From Treponema sp. UBA1798 (lineage in GTDB: Bacteria > Spirochaetota > Spirochaetia > Treponematales > Treponemataceae): a stretch of 29,252 nucleotides of DNA. Location: contig DCFS01000304.1 of the NCBI GenBank assembly GCA_002319875.1, positions 1,075 through 30,326 on the forward strand, read 5' to 3'. Shown here piece by piece: positions 16,414 through 24,544 of this stretch; the stretch's first letter is position 1, and each line of letters starts with the position of its first letter. A program made the translations under genes and the position numbers. The notes under the pieces were generated by a model that was not told the origin of the DNA, made no database searches, and saw only the letters and a program-made list of their open reading frames with translations.

Positions 16414-16450
16414 AAAGATATGCAGCAGAATACAGCTGCATATCTTTTTT
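16414..16450 (+). terminator. Perfect 13-bp hairpin with T run between binding protein and permeases
   Basis: AAAGATATGCAGC (16414-16426) and GCTGCATATCTTT (16435-16447) pair perfectly around an 8-nt loop, and six T follow (16445-16450). In ABC operons such a partial terminator or 3' stabilising hairpin gives more binding protein than permease. That role is inferred. Confidence 0.82.
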
Positions 16451-16467
16451 AATCTGCAGAGGTATCT

Positions 16468-17349
16468 ATGAAAACATTGTTTTATAATAAAAAAGTTGTC
16501 TCGGCTCTTGTGGTGCCGGGGCTGTGTATAATGCTTTTTGCAATAGCGGCTCCGCTGATTATCAGCATTATTCTTAGTTTTGTGAAGTGGTCGGGATTTG
16601 GTAAATTAAAGTTTATCGGAATTGATAATTATGTCCGTCTGCTTACAAGGGATCCGCTGTTTTACCGTTCAATTCTGAACGTTCTTCTTCTGATTGTTGT
16701 TACCATTTTATTCCAGAATGTTATTGCCTTTCTTCTTGCATATATGCTTCTGAAAATAAAACCGGGGTATTCGCGTCTGCTCCGTACTATATATTTTATA
16801 CCGGCAACATTGAGTCTTGTTGTTGTTACAAAACTCTGGGTACATATATTTCATCCGAGTTACGGGCTTCTTAATAAACTGCTTGTTTCTGTGGGCTTAA
16901 GCAATTTTACGCATGCGTGGCTTGCGGAACCGGGAACTGCGATATGGGCAGTTATCTGGATCATGATCTGGCAGGGGTTCGGATGGGCGCTTCTTTTCTT
17001 TTACAGCGGACTTGTTACTGTTCCGCAGGAACTTGAGGAAGCGGCTGTTGTTGACGGTGCTAATAAATTCCAGCTGTATACGCATGTTATTTTACCGTAT
17101 ATGAAACCTGTTCTGGAATCAATTATTGTAATTGACGTTATTTCGTCCCTGAAGCAGATGGAAATGATATATCTGTCTACAGAAGGCGGTCCTGGTAATT
17201 CGACTCAGTTCATTGCGCTGTATTTGTATCAGCGGGCATTTAAATATTCAGAATACGGCTATGGTAATGCTATTTCAGTGATATTTGTTATTCTTGCAAT
17301 TGTTCTCACCGTTATTATTCAGAAAGCTTTCAGAAGAGGAGAAGATTAA
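16468..17349 (+). CDS. ABC sugar transporter permease, MalF/UgpA type
   Basis: The 293-aa inner-membrane protein has six predicted transmembrane segments. It carries the EAA loop that docks onto the ATPase: QELEEAAVVDGANKFQLYTH, then ILPYMKP (about residues 190-216). Only 66 bp separate it from the binding-protein gene. AGAGG precedes the ATG. It forms a heterodimer with the next permease. No ATP-binding subunit is encoded in the operon, as is common where a shared MsmK-like ATPase serves several sugar transporters. Confidence 0.92.
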   Translation: MKTLFYNKKVVSALVVPGLCIMLFAIAAPLIISIILSFVKWSGFGKLKFIGIDNYVRLLTRDPLFYRSILNVLLLIVVTILFQNVIAFLLAYMLLKIKPGYSRLLRTIYFIPATLSLVVVTKLWVHIFHPSYGLLNKLLVSVGLSNFTHAWLAEPGTAIWAVIWIMIWQGFGWALLFFYSGLVTVPQELEEAAVVDGANKFQLYTHVILPYMKPVLESIIVIDVISSLKQMEMIYLSTEGGPGNSTQFIALYLYQRAFKYSEYGYGNAISVIFVILAIVLTVIIQKAFRRGED

Positions 17350-17350
17350 C

Positions 17351-18178
17351 ATGATATCGAAGCAAAAAAAATTTGTAATTGCTGTTATATTGATTGCCAT
17401 TGCATTACTTCAGATATTTCCGCTGGTATGGCTGTTTTCATATTCTGTTAAAACTTCAGGTGACGTTTTCGGACCGGAACTGCTGACGTTTACCGCTCAT
17501 CCGCATTGGGAAAATTACCGGAAGGCTTTTGTGGACGGTAGAATCGGTTTGTACCTTTTTAATACGCTCAGCATCATTATTCCGTCGGTTACAATCTCAA
17601 CGCTGGTTCCGTTCTGTATGGCATATGCCTGTACCCGTATGGAATGGAAAATGAAGAAGGCTGTGTGGTTCATTATTGTTATAGGCCTTACAATTCCTAT
17701 TCATACGACGCTTCTGCCTAACTTCATATGGTTTAAGTTTTTTGGACTTATTGACAACCGGCTCGGATTGATAATTGCTTATTCTGCATTCAGCATTTCT
17801 TTTAATGCAATAATTTTTGCGGGCCTCCTGCAGTCTATTCCTAAATCTATGGAAGAGTCTGCTTTTCTTGACGGAGCAGGGTACTTTACTGTTTTGTCGC
17901 AGATAATTGCACCTATGACCGCAACAGGTTTTGCAACCACCGGTATACAGACGTTTTTGAGCCATTGGAATGAATTTATTATGGCTAATACGTACATTTC
18001 ATCAGAAGTGAAACGAACTCTGCCTTTCTCTATCATAAGGTTTCAGGGGCAGTATTCTGCTGATTATGCTGCGCAGTTTGCGTGTATGCTGCTTGTCGCG
18101 CTGCCTCCGCTTATACTCTATTTTATTTTTAATAAATGGATTCTTGCGGGTGTCGGCGCTGGTGCAGTGAAGGGATGA
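17351..18178 (+). CDS. ABC sugar transporter permease, MalG/UgpE type
   Basis: The 275-aa inner-membrane protein is the second permease half. Six hydrophobic segments are visible, and the EAA loop reads MEESAFLDGAGYFTVLSQII followed by AP (about 182-203). The frame extends back to 17285 inside the previous gene. ATG 17351 is chosen because AGAGGAG lies 8-14 nt upstream and the MalG-like N-terminus begins there. It starts one base after the first permease stop, so expression is coupled. It ends the operon before a strong terminator. Confidence 0.93.
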   Translation: MISKQKKFVIAVILIAIALLQIFPLVWLFSYSVKTSGDVFGPELLTFTAHPHWENYRKAFVDGRIGLYLFNTLSIIIPSVTISTLVPFCMAYACTRMEWKMKKAVWFIIVIGLTIPIHTTLLPNFIWFKFFGLIDNRLGLIIAYSAFSISFNAIIFAGLLQSIPKSMEESAFLDGAGYFTVLSQIIAPMTATGFATTGIQTFLSHWNEFIMANTYISSEVKRTLPFSIIRFQGQYSADYAAQFACMLLVALPPLILYFIFNKWILAGVGAGAVKG

Positions 18179-18192
18179 CCGTTCTAAGTCAC

Positions 18193-18241
18193 CACGACCG
18201 GACAGAACGGATAATTCTGTCCGGTCGTGATGAACCGTTTT
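18193..18241. terminator. Strong terminator between convergent genes
   Basis: CACGACCGGACAGAA (18193-18207) and TTCTGTCCGGTCGTG (18215-18229) pair perfectly over 15 bp with a 7-nt loop. A T run (18237-18241) follows about 8 nt later on the plus strand. It closes the transporter operon and probably serves the convergent 142-aa gene too. Confidence 0.85.
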
Positions 18242-18244
18242 TAG

Positions 18245-18673
18245 TTAATACATCCTTGAAGCCATATCGTTGATCCGGTCCTGGAGCATCAGCAGACGCT
18301 GCTTGAGCTGGCGGATCTGGTCAAGACTTGATACGATTTTTGATTCCATCCATGCGTCGGCAAGAACACCGTCGAATACAAAGTCTGCAAACGTTGCAAA
18401 ACCGCCCATCTGCATACGGTAATCGCTGGGAATGTCTATATCTTTAAGTTCCCTCTGTAAATCATGCAGCGAAACGGAAATTTCATTCATAATACTGCTT
18501 GCTGCTCCAAGTTGAGAGTGTTTTATGAGATCGGTAATAAGTCCTCCTCCAAGAAGATCTACAACACCCCAGTTGCGTGCTTTCTTGAATTTTCCTTCCG
18601 CTTCATCAACGAGCGGCATCAGCTTGTAAAGAATGTCACGTACGTCGTTTATTTCCTTCAGGTTCGTTTCCAT
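18245..18673 (-). CDS. Conserved-looking protein of unknown function, 142 aa
   Basis: I do not recognise this family. The protein is soluble and almost entirely alpha-helical, with heptad-like stretches at about 5-30 and 105-140 that could form a helical bundle. A glycine-rich turn, WGVVDLLGGGLITDLIKH (35-52), and GGFATFADFVFDGVLADAW (90-108) are the most distinctive parts. There is no signal peptide or metal motif. CCGGAG 6 nt before the ATG supports it as a real gene. It is convergent with the permease operon and divergent from the GGDEF gene; no functional partner is evident. Confidence 0.75.
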   Translation of the reverse strand: METNLKEINDVRDILYKLMPLVDEAEGKFKKARNWGVVDLLGGGLITDLIKHSQLGAASSIMNEISVSLHDLQRELKDIDIPSDYRMQMGGFATFADFVFDGVLADAWMESKIVSSLDQIRQLKQRLLMLQDRINDMASRMY

Positions 18674-18737
18674 TTTTTCTCCGGTTGTGTTTGTTTATAC
18701 TAATCATTTCTGTTATACACTAATGGACATTGTAAAC

Positions 18738-18771
18738 AATTTCAAGGTTGCTGAGTAATGCTCTTGAAATT
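18738..18771. repeat. 9-bp perfect inverted repeat over the GGDEF gene promoter
   Basis: AATTTCAAG (18738-18746) and CTTGAAATT (18763-18771) are exact reverse complements with a 16-bp spacer. The right arm covers the putative -35 TTGAAA (18764-18769), as expected for a repressor operator. The binding protein is unknown. Confidence 0.45.
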
Positions 18772-18791
18772 ATTTCTTTTTTAGGCAGAAT
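18764..18791 (+). promoter_or_regulatory. Possible promoter of the GGDEF gene
   Basis: TTGAAA (18764-18769), 16 bp and CAGAAT (18786-18791) form a moderate match. The leader would be only about 9 nt, and no clear ribosome binding site precedes ATG 18807. Confidence 0.35.
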
Positions 18792-18806
18792 AGCAGTATA
18801 AGAAAA

Positions 18807-19976
18807 ATGTTGTATAATTCATCCGGAATAATTGAAAGGCAGCTTATCTATGTCTTAAGTCTGCCTGTTTTTTCATTTGTAATTCTTTGTATTATAGCGT
18901 ACAGAATGTACCGGAATCAGGATATGGAAAACCGCCAGACACGGCTTTTTATGTCTCTGATCTGGCTTAACGCAGTACAGCTTGCCGTAGATGCATTGTC
19001 TGCCTGTTTTGACGTGTTCAACTGCCGCTTTGCGGGGGTGTGCGCTGAAGCTTTGTCGGTTGCAGATTTGTTATTTCAAACTATCATACCCTGTGTCTGG
19101 ATGTGTTTTGTGCTTGAAGTTACCGGTAAAAAATCCTGCTTAACGAAATGGCCTGGAGTTGTTTCTTTCTTTCCGGGACTGGCGGTGATCGTTATCCTCT
19201 TTGCAACGCCATTTACCGGTGCGGGATTTATTTACAACGGAACGAATGTTTATGAGCGGACGCCTGGAACATATTTTATTATTTTTGTTGATCTTATGTA
19301 TCTTCTTGCAGCATATATAGTCGTATTCAGAGCGCGTTACCGGATGGGCAGAAGAAAGACCCGCGCTCTTCTTGGTTTTGCCCTGCCGCCTGCCGCCGGG
19401 GGAATTCTTGAAATATTTTTCCCCTTTCTTGATATCACATGGCCGTTAATGACTATATCTCTGCTCGTCAATTATCTTGCCGTTCAGAATGAACAGATAC
19501 TGTTTGATCATCTTACGGGAGTCAATAACAGAAGGAGTCTTGACATTGCCCTGCGCCGGAAAATCAATGGCAGCCAGCGGTCAGATTTTTTAGGACTTCT
19601 TCTTATTGATCTGGATAAATTCAAATCAATTAATGATACCTATGGACATCTTGAGGGAGATACTGCACTTGAAGCTACAGCTCAGATACTCCGCAAGTGT
19701 TTTCATCACGGCGACTTTATAGCGCGGTACGGGGGAGACGAATTTCTGGTAATCGTAGATATGCATGACAAAAATGATATCCAGCTGATTGAAAAGCGTG
19801 TTCAAACGCAGGTTTCCGCATGGAACAGAACAAGCGGAAAACCCTGGAAAATCGAATTCAGTATTGGAAGTATTTCTTATCCGCCTGATGCAGCCGTTCT
19901 GCCGGAGGACTGCCTGCGGGAAATTGACCTTCGGCTGTACGAAAAGAAAAAAGCGAAATATACGGTACGGTTGTAG
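18807..19976 (+). CDS. Membrane diguanylate cyclase (7TM-like sensor plus GGDEF)
   Basis: The 389-aa protein has a hydrophobic N-terminal half with about six to seven membrane segments (roughly 14-228), resembling histidine-kinase-type 7TM sensor domains. A GGDEF domain follows at about 230-385. Its landmarks are DHLTGVNNRRSL (234-245), IDLDKFKSINDTYGH (267-281) and the active-site loop YGGDEF (308-313), so it should make cyclic di-GMP from two GTP. Where the inhibitory I-site RxxD normally stands, the sequence is HHGD (300-303), so product inhibition may be weak. It ends 8 bp before the convergent HAD gene. Confidence 0.9.
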   Translation: MLYNSSGIIERQLIYVLSLPVFSFVILCIIAYRMYRNQDMENRQTRLFMSLIWLNAVQLAVDALSACFDVFNCRFAGVCAEALSVADLLFQTIIPCVWMCFVLEVTGKKSCLTKWPGVVSFFPGLAVIVILFATPFTGAGFIYNGTNVYERTPGTYFIIFVDLMYLLAAYIVVFRARYRMGRRKTRALLGFALPPAAGGILEIFFPFLDITWPLMTISLLVNYLAVQNEQILFDHLTGVNNRRSLDIALRRKINGSQRSDFLGLLLIDLDKFKSINDTYGHLEGDTALEATAQILRKCFHHGDFIARYGGDEFLVIVDMHDKNDIQLIEKRVQTQVSAWNRTSGKPWKIEFSIGSISYPPDAAVLPEDCLREIDLRLYEKKKAKYTVRL

Positions 19977-19984
19977 TATACAGG

Positions 19985-20761
19985 TCAGATAAAACCCAGT
20001 TTTTTTAGTGCGTTCCAGATACCGTCGTTGTGTATATCGTCGGTAACGAATTCTGCTGACTGTTTTACAGTACCGGGACTATTGCCCATGGCGATGCTGT
20101 GTCCGGCATGGGCAAGCATCGGAAGGTCGTTTTCGCTGTCACCGAATGCATATGAACAGGACCTGTCCATATGCAGAAAATCAAGCATATATTGAATGCC
20201 GCTTGCCTTCGAGTACTGTTGTGGTACCACTTCTGTGAGCCCGCTGCGCGGTATAACGCTGAACTTTTTGGAAAGTTCTGAGTTAAACAGTACGTTGTTG
20301 CCTGCATTCGTATGGATGCAGGTCGCTTTTTGTATGGTCATGGCAGCCGGATCTGTTAGAATGGTGCGTACCGGCTTACGATATTGAAGCATGTTTTTCT
20401 GTATCTCTGTATATTTGAGCAGAACCGGATCAAGATACATATATTCCGGTCCTTCAAGAATAGGCAGCAGCCGGTATGCTTTGCAGCAGTCGACAATACG
20501 CTGTGTTTTTTCCGGTGCAAGGGTTGTACAGTATAAAATGCGGTTTTCATATTCAACGTGCGTACCGCAGCCGTAAACGGCGCCGTCAAACGGCTGCTCA
20601 AGAAGTTCCGGTACATTAAGAAACCCTTTTGTTCTTCCGGTACAGACGCAAAGCGTCTGTCCGGCTTTATGAAGTATATTGAGTGCATTTTTTGTGCTTT
20701 CAGGAATACGGCAGTTTTCATCCCAGAGGGTACCGTCCAGATCAAAGAAAAAAACAGACAT
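19985..20761 (-). CDS. Cof-type HAD-superfamily (IIB) sugar-phosphate phosphatase
   Basis: The 258-aa protein has all four HAD motifs: FFDLDGTLW with Asp7 and Asp9, VCTGRTKG with Thr41, the conserved Lys region before the last domain (KASGIQYMLD) and GDSENDLPML. The size and C2B cap match Cof/YbiV-type phosphatases acting on sugar phosphates or similar small phosphoesters. The substrate is unknown. The start codon is preceded by six C, with no Shine-Dalgarno sequence, and by a good extended -10 exactly at the leaderless distance. It converges on the GGDEF gene. Confidence 0.88.
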   Translation of the reverse strand: MSVFFFDLDGTLWDENCRIPESTKNALNILHKAGQTLCVCTGRTKGFLNVPELLEQPFDGAVYGCGTHVEYENRILYCTTLAPEKTQRIVDCCKAYRLLPILEGPEYMYLDPVLLKYTEIQKNMLQYRKPVRTILTDPAAMTIQKATCIHTNAGNNVLFNSELSKKFSVIPRSGLTEVVPQQYSKASGIQYMLDFLHMDRSCSYAFGDSENDLPMLAHAGHSIAMGNSPGTVKQSAEFVTDDIHNDGIWNALKKLGFI

Positions 20762-20767
20762 GGGGGG

Positions 20768-20776
20768 AGTATAACA
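20768..20776 (-). promoter_or_regulatory. Extended -10 promoter giving a leaderless HAD transcript
   Basis: On the minus strand TGTTATACT is followed by six C and then the ATG. With the hexamer's last base at -7, +1 coincides with the A of the start codon. No -35 box is evident, as is usual for extended -10 promoters. Confidence 0.5.
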
Positions 20777-20873
20777 TAAGAAATAATTTCATAACAGATA
20801 CGTTGCACCTTTTTAATTAAATAAGTATAATTTCTCCATAAACTAAAAGTTGTTAGGGAGGGTTATTTTTTGT

Positions 20874-22568
20874 ATGTTTAACCGACATAACTTTTTTCAA
20901 CGTGCCGGTTCGACCCCGATAATTCCTATATCTGCAAAAATTCTTACAATATTTATCAGTCTTATCCTGCTGTCGAACTTTATGACCAATTTTATGTCAC
21001 TCCAGCTTTCACAGAGGCAGATCATTAATCTGACCAATACGGTACTGGTAGACCGCCTCAAGGAACTGTATACCAATGCAGGAAGCCAGTATCAGCTGGC
21101 TTCGTTTTCTCACGATACCGATGCTGCCTGTAAAGCCCTGGAAGTGACTGCTGCCCGCGATTTTGCATTACCGAACAGTCTTGCGATGGGAATCGACCGT
21201 TCCGGAAAAATCCTGTTCCGTGTTTGTGCTAATCCTGATATGTCATGGGCAAAATGGAACAGCAGTACGGTACTTGATGAACTAAACCATAATTTTGAGC
21301 AGGGTATAACTCAGGGATCAGTCAGATTTGCCTCTCCAGAGGGAGAGTATTTTGGAGTGTACAAGTATCAGAGCGACTGGAAATGTTTTCTTATCCGGGC
21401 AGAACTCCGCAGGGACACTCAGCGCGATACGTACCGCGTCCTGATCATAATATCAGTGGTCATTATCGTGCTTACGGCAGGGTTCCTTGCTGCGGGAATT
21501 CTGATGTTCAACAGACTGTTTGCAAGTATAAGAAAAATAAACGAAAGTCTGTATGCAATGCAGGCAACTTCCCGTCTTTCATTAATTGATATATCTGACG
21601 CTCCGAATGACGATATTACTTATCTTGCTGCATCATTCAATGCGTTGTCTTCTACAATTAACAATCTGATCGGGATCTTCCAGAAATTCGTTTCAAAGGA
21701 TGTTGTTGCTAAAGCGTATGAAGAACATACTATCGCCCTGGAAGGGAGTCAGCGCGAGCTGACCATACTCTTTTCTGATATCAAAGGTTTTACCTACCGG
21801 ACAGAAACGCTGGGAAACGAAATTATTGATGTTCTGAATGTTCACTACAATAAGGTTATACACTGTGTTCATGAGCAGAACGGAGTTATAGGTTCTATTA
21901 TCGGCGATGCAATTCTTGCAGTATTCGGAACGCAGAAGGATGGTGTGTTCAAGTCGAAAAACGCTGTTGAAACGGCATGGAAGATAACAACGGAGACCGC
22001 TGAACTTCGGAAGAAGATGGTAAGCAGGCGTGCAGAAATAGAAAAGATGCGCAGACTTTCAGACGCGGAAGAGCGGGTGTTCAATGCGGTCCTTCTTGAT
22101 GTGGGTGTGGGCATAGACGGCGGAAAAGTTTTTTATGGAAATATTGGTTCTGAAGAACATATGGCAAACACGGTTATCGGAGACAACGTGAATTCCGCGT
22201 CCCGGCTTGAAGGTTTAACGCGGGTATATCATCTGCCTGTTATTGTTTCGTCATATATCCGTGATGAAACGCAGGCCGAAACCGGCAGGTATCATTTTTA
22301 TGAGATAGATACTGTACAGGTAAAAGGTAAAACTGAAGGGAAGCGTATTTATTTCCCGTATGATACGCAGCGTGAGGGAAAAGAAGAGGAACAGAAATAT
22401 CAGATATTTGAAAATGGCCTGAGTGCTTATTATGACGGTGACTGGAATTCAGCACGTACCCATTTTCTGGAATGCGGCCTTGACGTGGCGCAGGTTTTTC
22501 TGGGACGGATCGGACAGGAAGAGGCCCCTGAGGCTTGGAGCGGAATATGGATAATGGCGACAAAATAG
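20874..22568 (+). CDS. Membrane class III adenylate/guanylate cyclase
   Basis: The 564-aa protein has TM1 at about 22-43, an extracytoplasmic sensor region at about 44-187, TM2 at about 188-212, a HAMP-like linker and a class III cyclase domain at about 290-495. Metal-binding Asp302 (FSDIKGFT) and Asp345 (IGDAILAVFG) are present, as are the transition-state pair Asn440 and Arg444 in VNSASRLEG. The purine-recognition lysine is replaced by Ser341. A helical TPR-like tail follows at about 508-545. The frame extends to TTG 20850, but GGGAGGG at 20856-20862 places the start at ATG 20874. The next gene overlaps its end by 22 nt. Confidence 0.9.
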   Translation: MFNRHNFFQRAGSTPIIPISAKILTIFISLILLSNFMTNFMSLQLSQRQIINLTNTVLVDRLKELYTNAGSQYQLASFSHDTDAACKALEVTAARDFALPNSLAMGIDRSGKILFRVCANPDMSWAKWNSSTVLDELNHNFEQGITQGSVRFASPEGEYFGVYKYQSDWKCFLIRAELRRDTQRDTYRVLIIISVVIIVLTAGFLAAGILMFNRLFASIRKINESLYAMQATSRLSLIDISDAPNDDITYLAASFNALSSTINNLIGIFQKFVSKDVVAKAYEEHTIALEGSQRELTILFSDIKGFTYRTETLGNEIIDVLNVHYNKVIHCVHEQNGVIGSIIGDAILAVFGTQKDGVFKSKNAVETAWKITTETAELRKKMVSRRAEIEKMRRLSDAEERVFNAVLLDVGVGIDGGKVFYGNIGSEEHMANTVIGDNVNSASRLEGLTRVYHLPVIVSSYIRDETQAETGRYHFYEIDTVQVKGKTEGKRIYFPYDTQREGKEEEQKYQIFENGLSAYYDGDWNSARTHFLECGLDVAQVFLGRIGQEEAPEAWSGIWIMATK

Positions 22569-24070
22569 AAGTTATGCAGAATGACGAGGTTGAAACTGAC
22601 AGGAAAGCGGAAGTCCGCCTGTTCCTTCATGATGAACTTATTCCTCTGCAGAAGAGCAGCGAAGTACATTCCTATAATCTTGTTAATGAGTATGCAAAAA
22701 CAAAAAAGAATAAAAGTTCTTTTATCTGGATACTTCTTGGTGTGTGTTTCGCTGTTGTTGCTTCAGTAACTGTTTTTTCGATGATATATCTGTCGAAGCA
22801 GAATAAGAAAATTTCTGTAGATTCAAAGGTTTTCAGCGATCTTGATATGCACAGCATGCTTGATACGCAGTCCCATGCAGAAATGAATTATCTTGTTGCA
22901 GAAAACACATGCAACCGGCTGGAAACAGAACGGGACTTTAAGCTCAAGCAGGCTGTAATAGAAAGGGATGCAAATCTTAGTCTTACAGAGGCGCTCCGTG
23001 CGGATAACGGTGACAAACAGAAAGCGGGTATTATATCGGAATACAAAAGACTTGCCGCTTTGATTCACGGGGAATATGATGACAAAATAAAAATTGCGGC
23101 TGATGAAGCGGCACAGTATAAGATGCAGTTTGATTTGAAGAAAGCTGCCAGTCTGGAAACTGCTGACTTTTCCCGGCAGGTTCAGCAGCATGAACGAACT
23201 CTGCTTGTAGACACATACGCAAAAACGATAAAAGATCTTCAGCAGCAGATGGCTGCATATCAGCTGTCTGAGGCAGCTTTAAATACGGCTGCTGTTTCAA
23301 AGCTTGCAGATGCGTATCATGCGGAAGTGGATTCACTCGATCCGGTTTTAAACGATAACCGGGCAGATGTTATTCTGAAACGAACCGCCGGAATGCCGTC
23401 GAAGCCTGATGATGTTCCTTCATATCTTGCATCTTTTCCTGAGAACGTACTGACTGATGATTTTATGGAGCGGATGGCTGAGGTACAGAATCTATTTTCC
23501 GATTATCAGTATCTGCATAATGCCATGTCAGGAATTCCGCAGAAACATTCGATTGCCGGATACAAAACATCTGAAACCCGGCTGGTGAACCAGATAGGTA
23601 CGGAATTCGGAAAAGCTGTGTCTTCCCAGATAACAGGTATGTATGCTGAAATACAGCGGCTTGAATCAGAAAACAGCGGACTGAAGAACGAGCGTGATTC
23701 ACTTATCCGGAGCCGGGAAGATATGCAGGCTGAGTATGACAAACTTGAGGGAGAATACACCGGAGTATCCGGCAACGTTTCCATGTACAATTCCTGGTTT
23801 GAGAAAATGGCCGCTGAAGAAAAATCTGCAGGGTATATCCTTGACGTTTCTGACCCTTCCGCAATGAAAGCTTTTATTGTTCAGTCAGTCCGGGCAGAAC
23901 TTTTTTCTAAAAAAAAAGATATTCAGGTTATTGTATACCATGGAAAATTACGGAAGGTAACAACGGGTACGGTAAGCGTTCAGTCCGGTGTCTGCTGCTT
24001 TGTTCCCTCTGATTCTGCAGCTGTTTCAAAAATAACTGCAGGCGACAGACTTGTTCCGGAATCTCAATAG
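22547..24070 (+). CDS. Single-pass membrane coiled-coil protein coupled to the cyclase gene
   Basis: I do not recognise this family. The protein of about 507 aa has a charged N-terminal cytoplasmic segment of about 55 residues, one transmembrane helix (about 58-83, SSFIWILLGVCFAVV onward) and a long extracytoplasmic helical region. Coiled coil is likely at about 120-235 and 360-415, the latter rich in Glu, Lys and Leu heptads. A compact C-terminal part at about 425-507 ends in beta-like TGTVSVQSGVCCFVP. ATG 22547 has GGAG 6 nt upstream; TTG 22535 is the only earlier start. It overlaps the cyclase stop by 22 nt, so the two are made together and may interact. Confidence 0.82.
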   Translation: MDNGDKIEVMQNDEVETDRKAEVRLFLHDELIPLQKSSEVHSYNLVNEYAKTKKNKSSFIWILLGVCFAVVASVTVFSMIYLSKQNKKISVDSKVFSDLDMHSMLDTQSHAEMNYLVAENTCNRLETERDFKLKQAVIERDANLSLTEALRADNGDKQKAGIISEYKRLAALIHGEYDDKIKIAADEAAQYKMQFDLKKAASLETADFSRQVQQHERTLLVDTYAKTIKDLQQQMAAYQLSEAALNTAAVSKLADAYHAEVDSLDPVLNDNRADVILKRTAGMPSKPDDVPSYLASFPENVLTDDFMERMAEVQNLFSDYQYLHNAMSGIPQKHSIAGYKTSETRLVNQIGTEFGKAVSSQITGMYAEIQRLESENSGLKNERDSLIRSREDMQAEYDKLEGEYTGVSGNVSMYNSWFEKMAAEEKSAGYILDVSDPSAMKAFIVQSVRAELFSKKKDIQVIVYHGKLRKVTTGTVSVQSGVCCFVPSDSAAVSKITAGDRLVPESQ

Positions 24071-24097
24071 CCTGAAGCGATTCCGGTCTGTTTTATT
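24056..24097 (+). terminator. Probable terminator of the cyclase operon
   Basis: CCGGAATC (24056-24063) pairs perfectly with GATTCCGG (24079-24086) around a 15-nt loop containing the stop codon. TCTGTTTTATT follows. The T run is interrupted, so strength is uncertain. Confidence 0.5.
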
Positions 24098-24100
24098 CTG

Positions 24101-24544
24101 TTACACAGGTTTTACTTTTTCCCATTCTGCAACTTGCCCCGGCAGTGCGTGAAACAGTCCGTTTAGTTCTACCGTTGTTGTTTTGTTGTTTTCTGTATAT
24201 TTGTCCGGGCTGCGTTCCTTCAATTTTTTCTGGAGAAGCCGGAATTCGTAGTCGGCCTGTCCGTCTGTTACCGGAATTATCTGGACGTCGGGGTGTTTGA
24301 CGTGTATTATTTTTGTACCATCGAAATTGTAGCCGCGAACGAGTGATTCAGTTAAAATCTGTTCAAGATATGCGTTTATTTCATCAACAGGACAGCGGCA
24401 TGTTTTGAATCTGACAAGCTGCGGATGATGTATGTATCCTTTTGTTTTTCCTTCAAGGACTTTTTTTGCAAGCAGTGCTTCACGCCATGAGGCAACGAGT
24501 CCCTTTGAATCCAGATATTTGGGATGGATCGACCATAACCGCAT
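24101..24544 (-). CDS. Pyr_excise-family protein (pyrimidine-dimer glycosylase-like)
   Basis: The 147-aa protein starts MRLWSIHPKYLDSKGLVASW and continues REALLAKKVLEGKTKGY, then HHPQLVRFK. This is the pattern of bacterial proteins grouped with T4 endonuclease V (Pyr_excise), which cleave the glycosidic bond at UV-induced pyrimidine dimers. Residue 2 is Arg, not the Thr2 whose amino group is the nucleophile in the T4 enzyme, so the reaction is not assured. AGGGGG lies 8 nt before the ATG. It is a single minus-strand gene, convergent with the cyclase operon. Confidence 0.75.
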   Translation of the reverse strand: MRLWSIHPKYLDSKGLVASWREALLAKKVLEGKTKGYIHHPQLVRFKTCRCPVDEINAYLEQILTESLVRGYNFDGTKIIHVKHPDVQIIPVTDGQADYEFRLLQKKLKERSPDKYTENNKTTTVELNGLFHALPGQVAEWEKVKPV

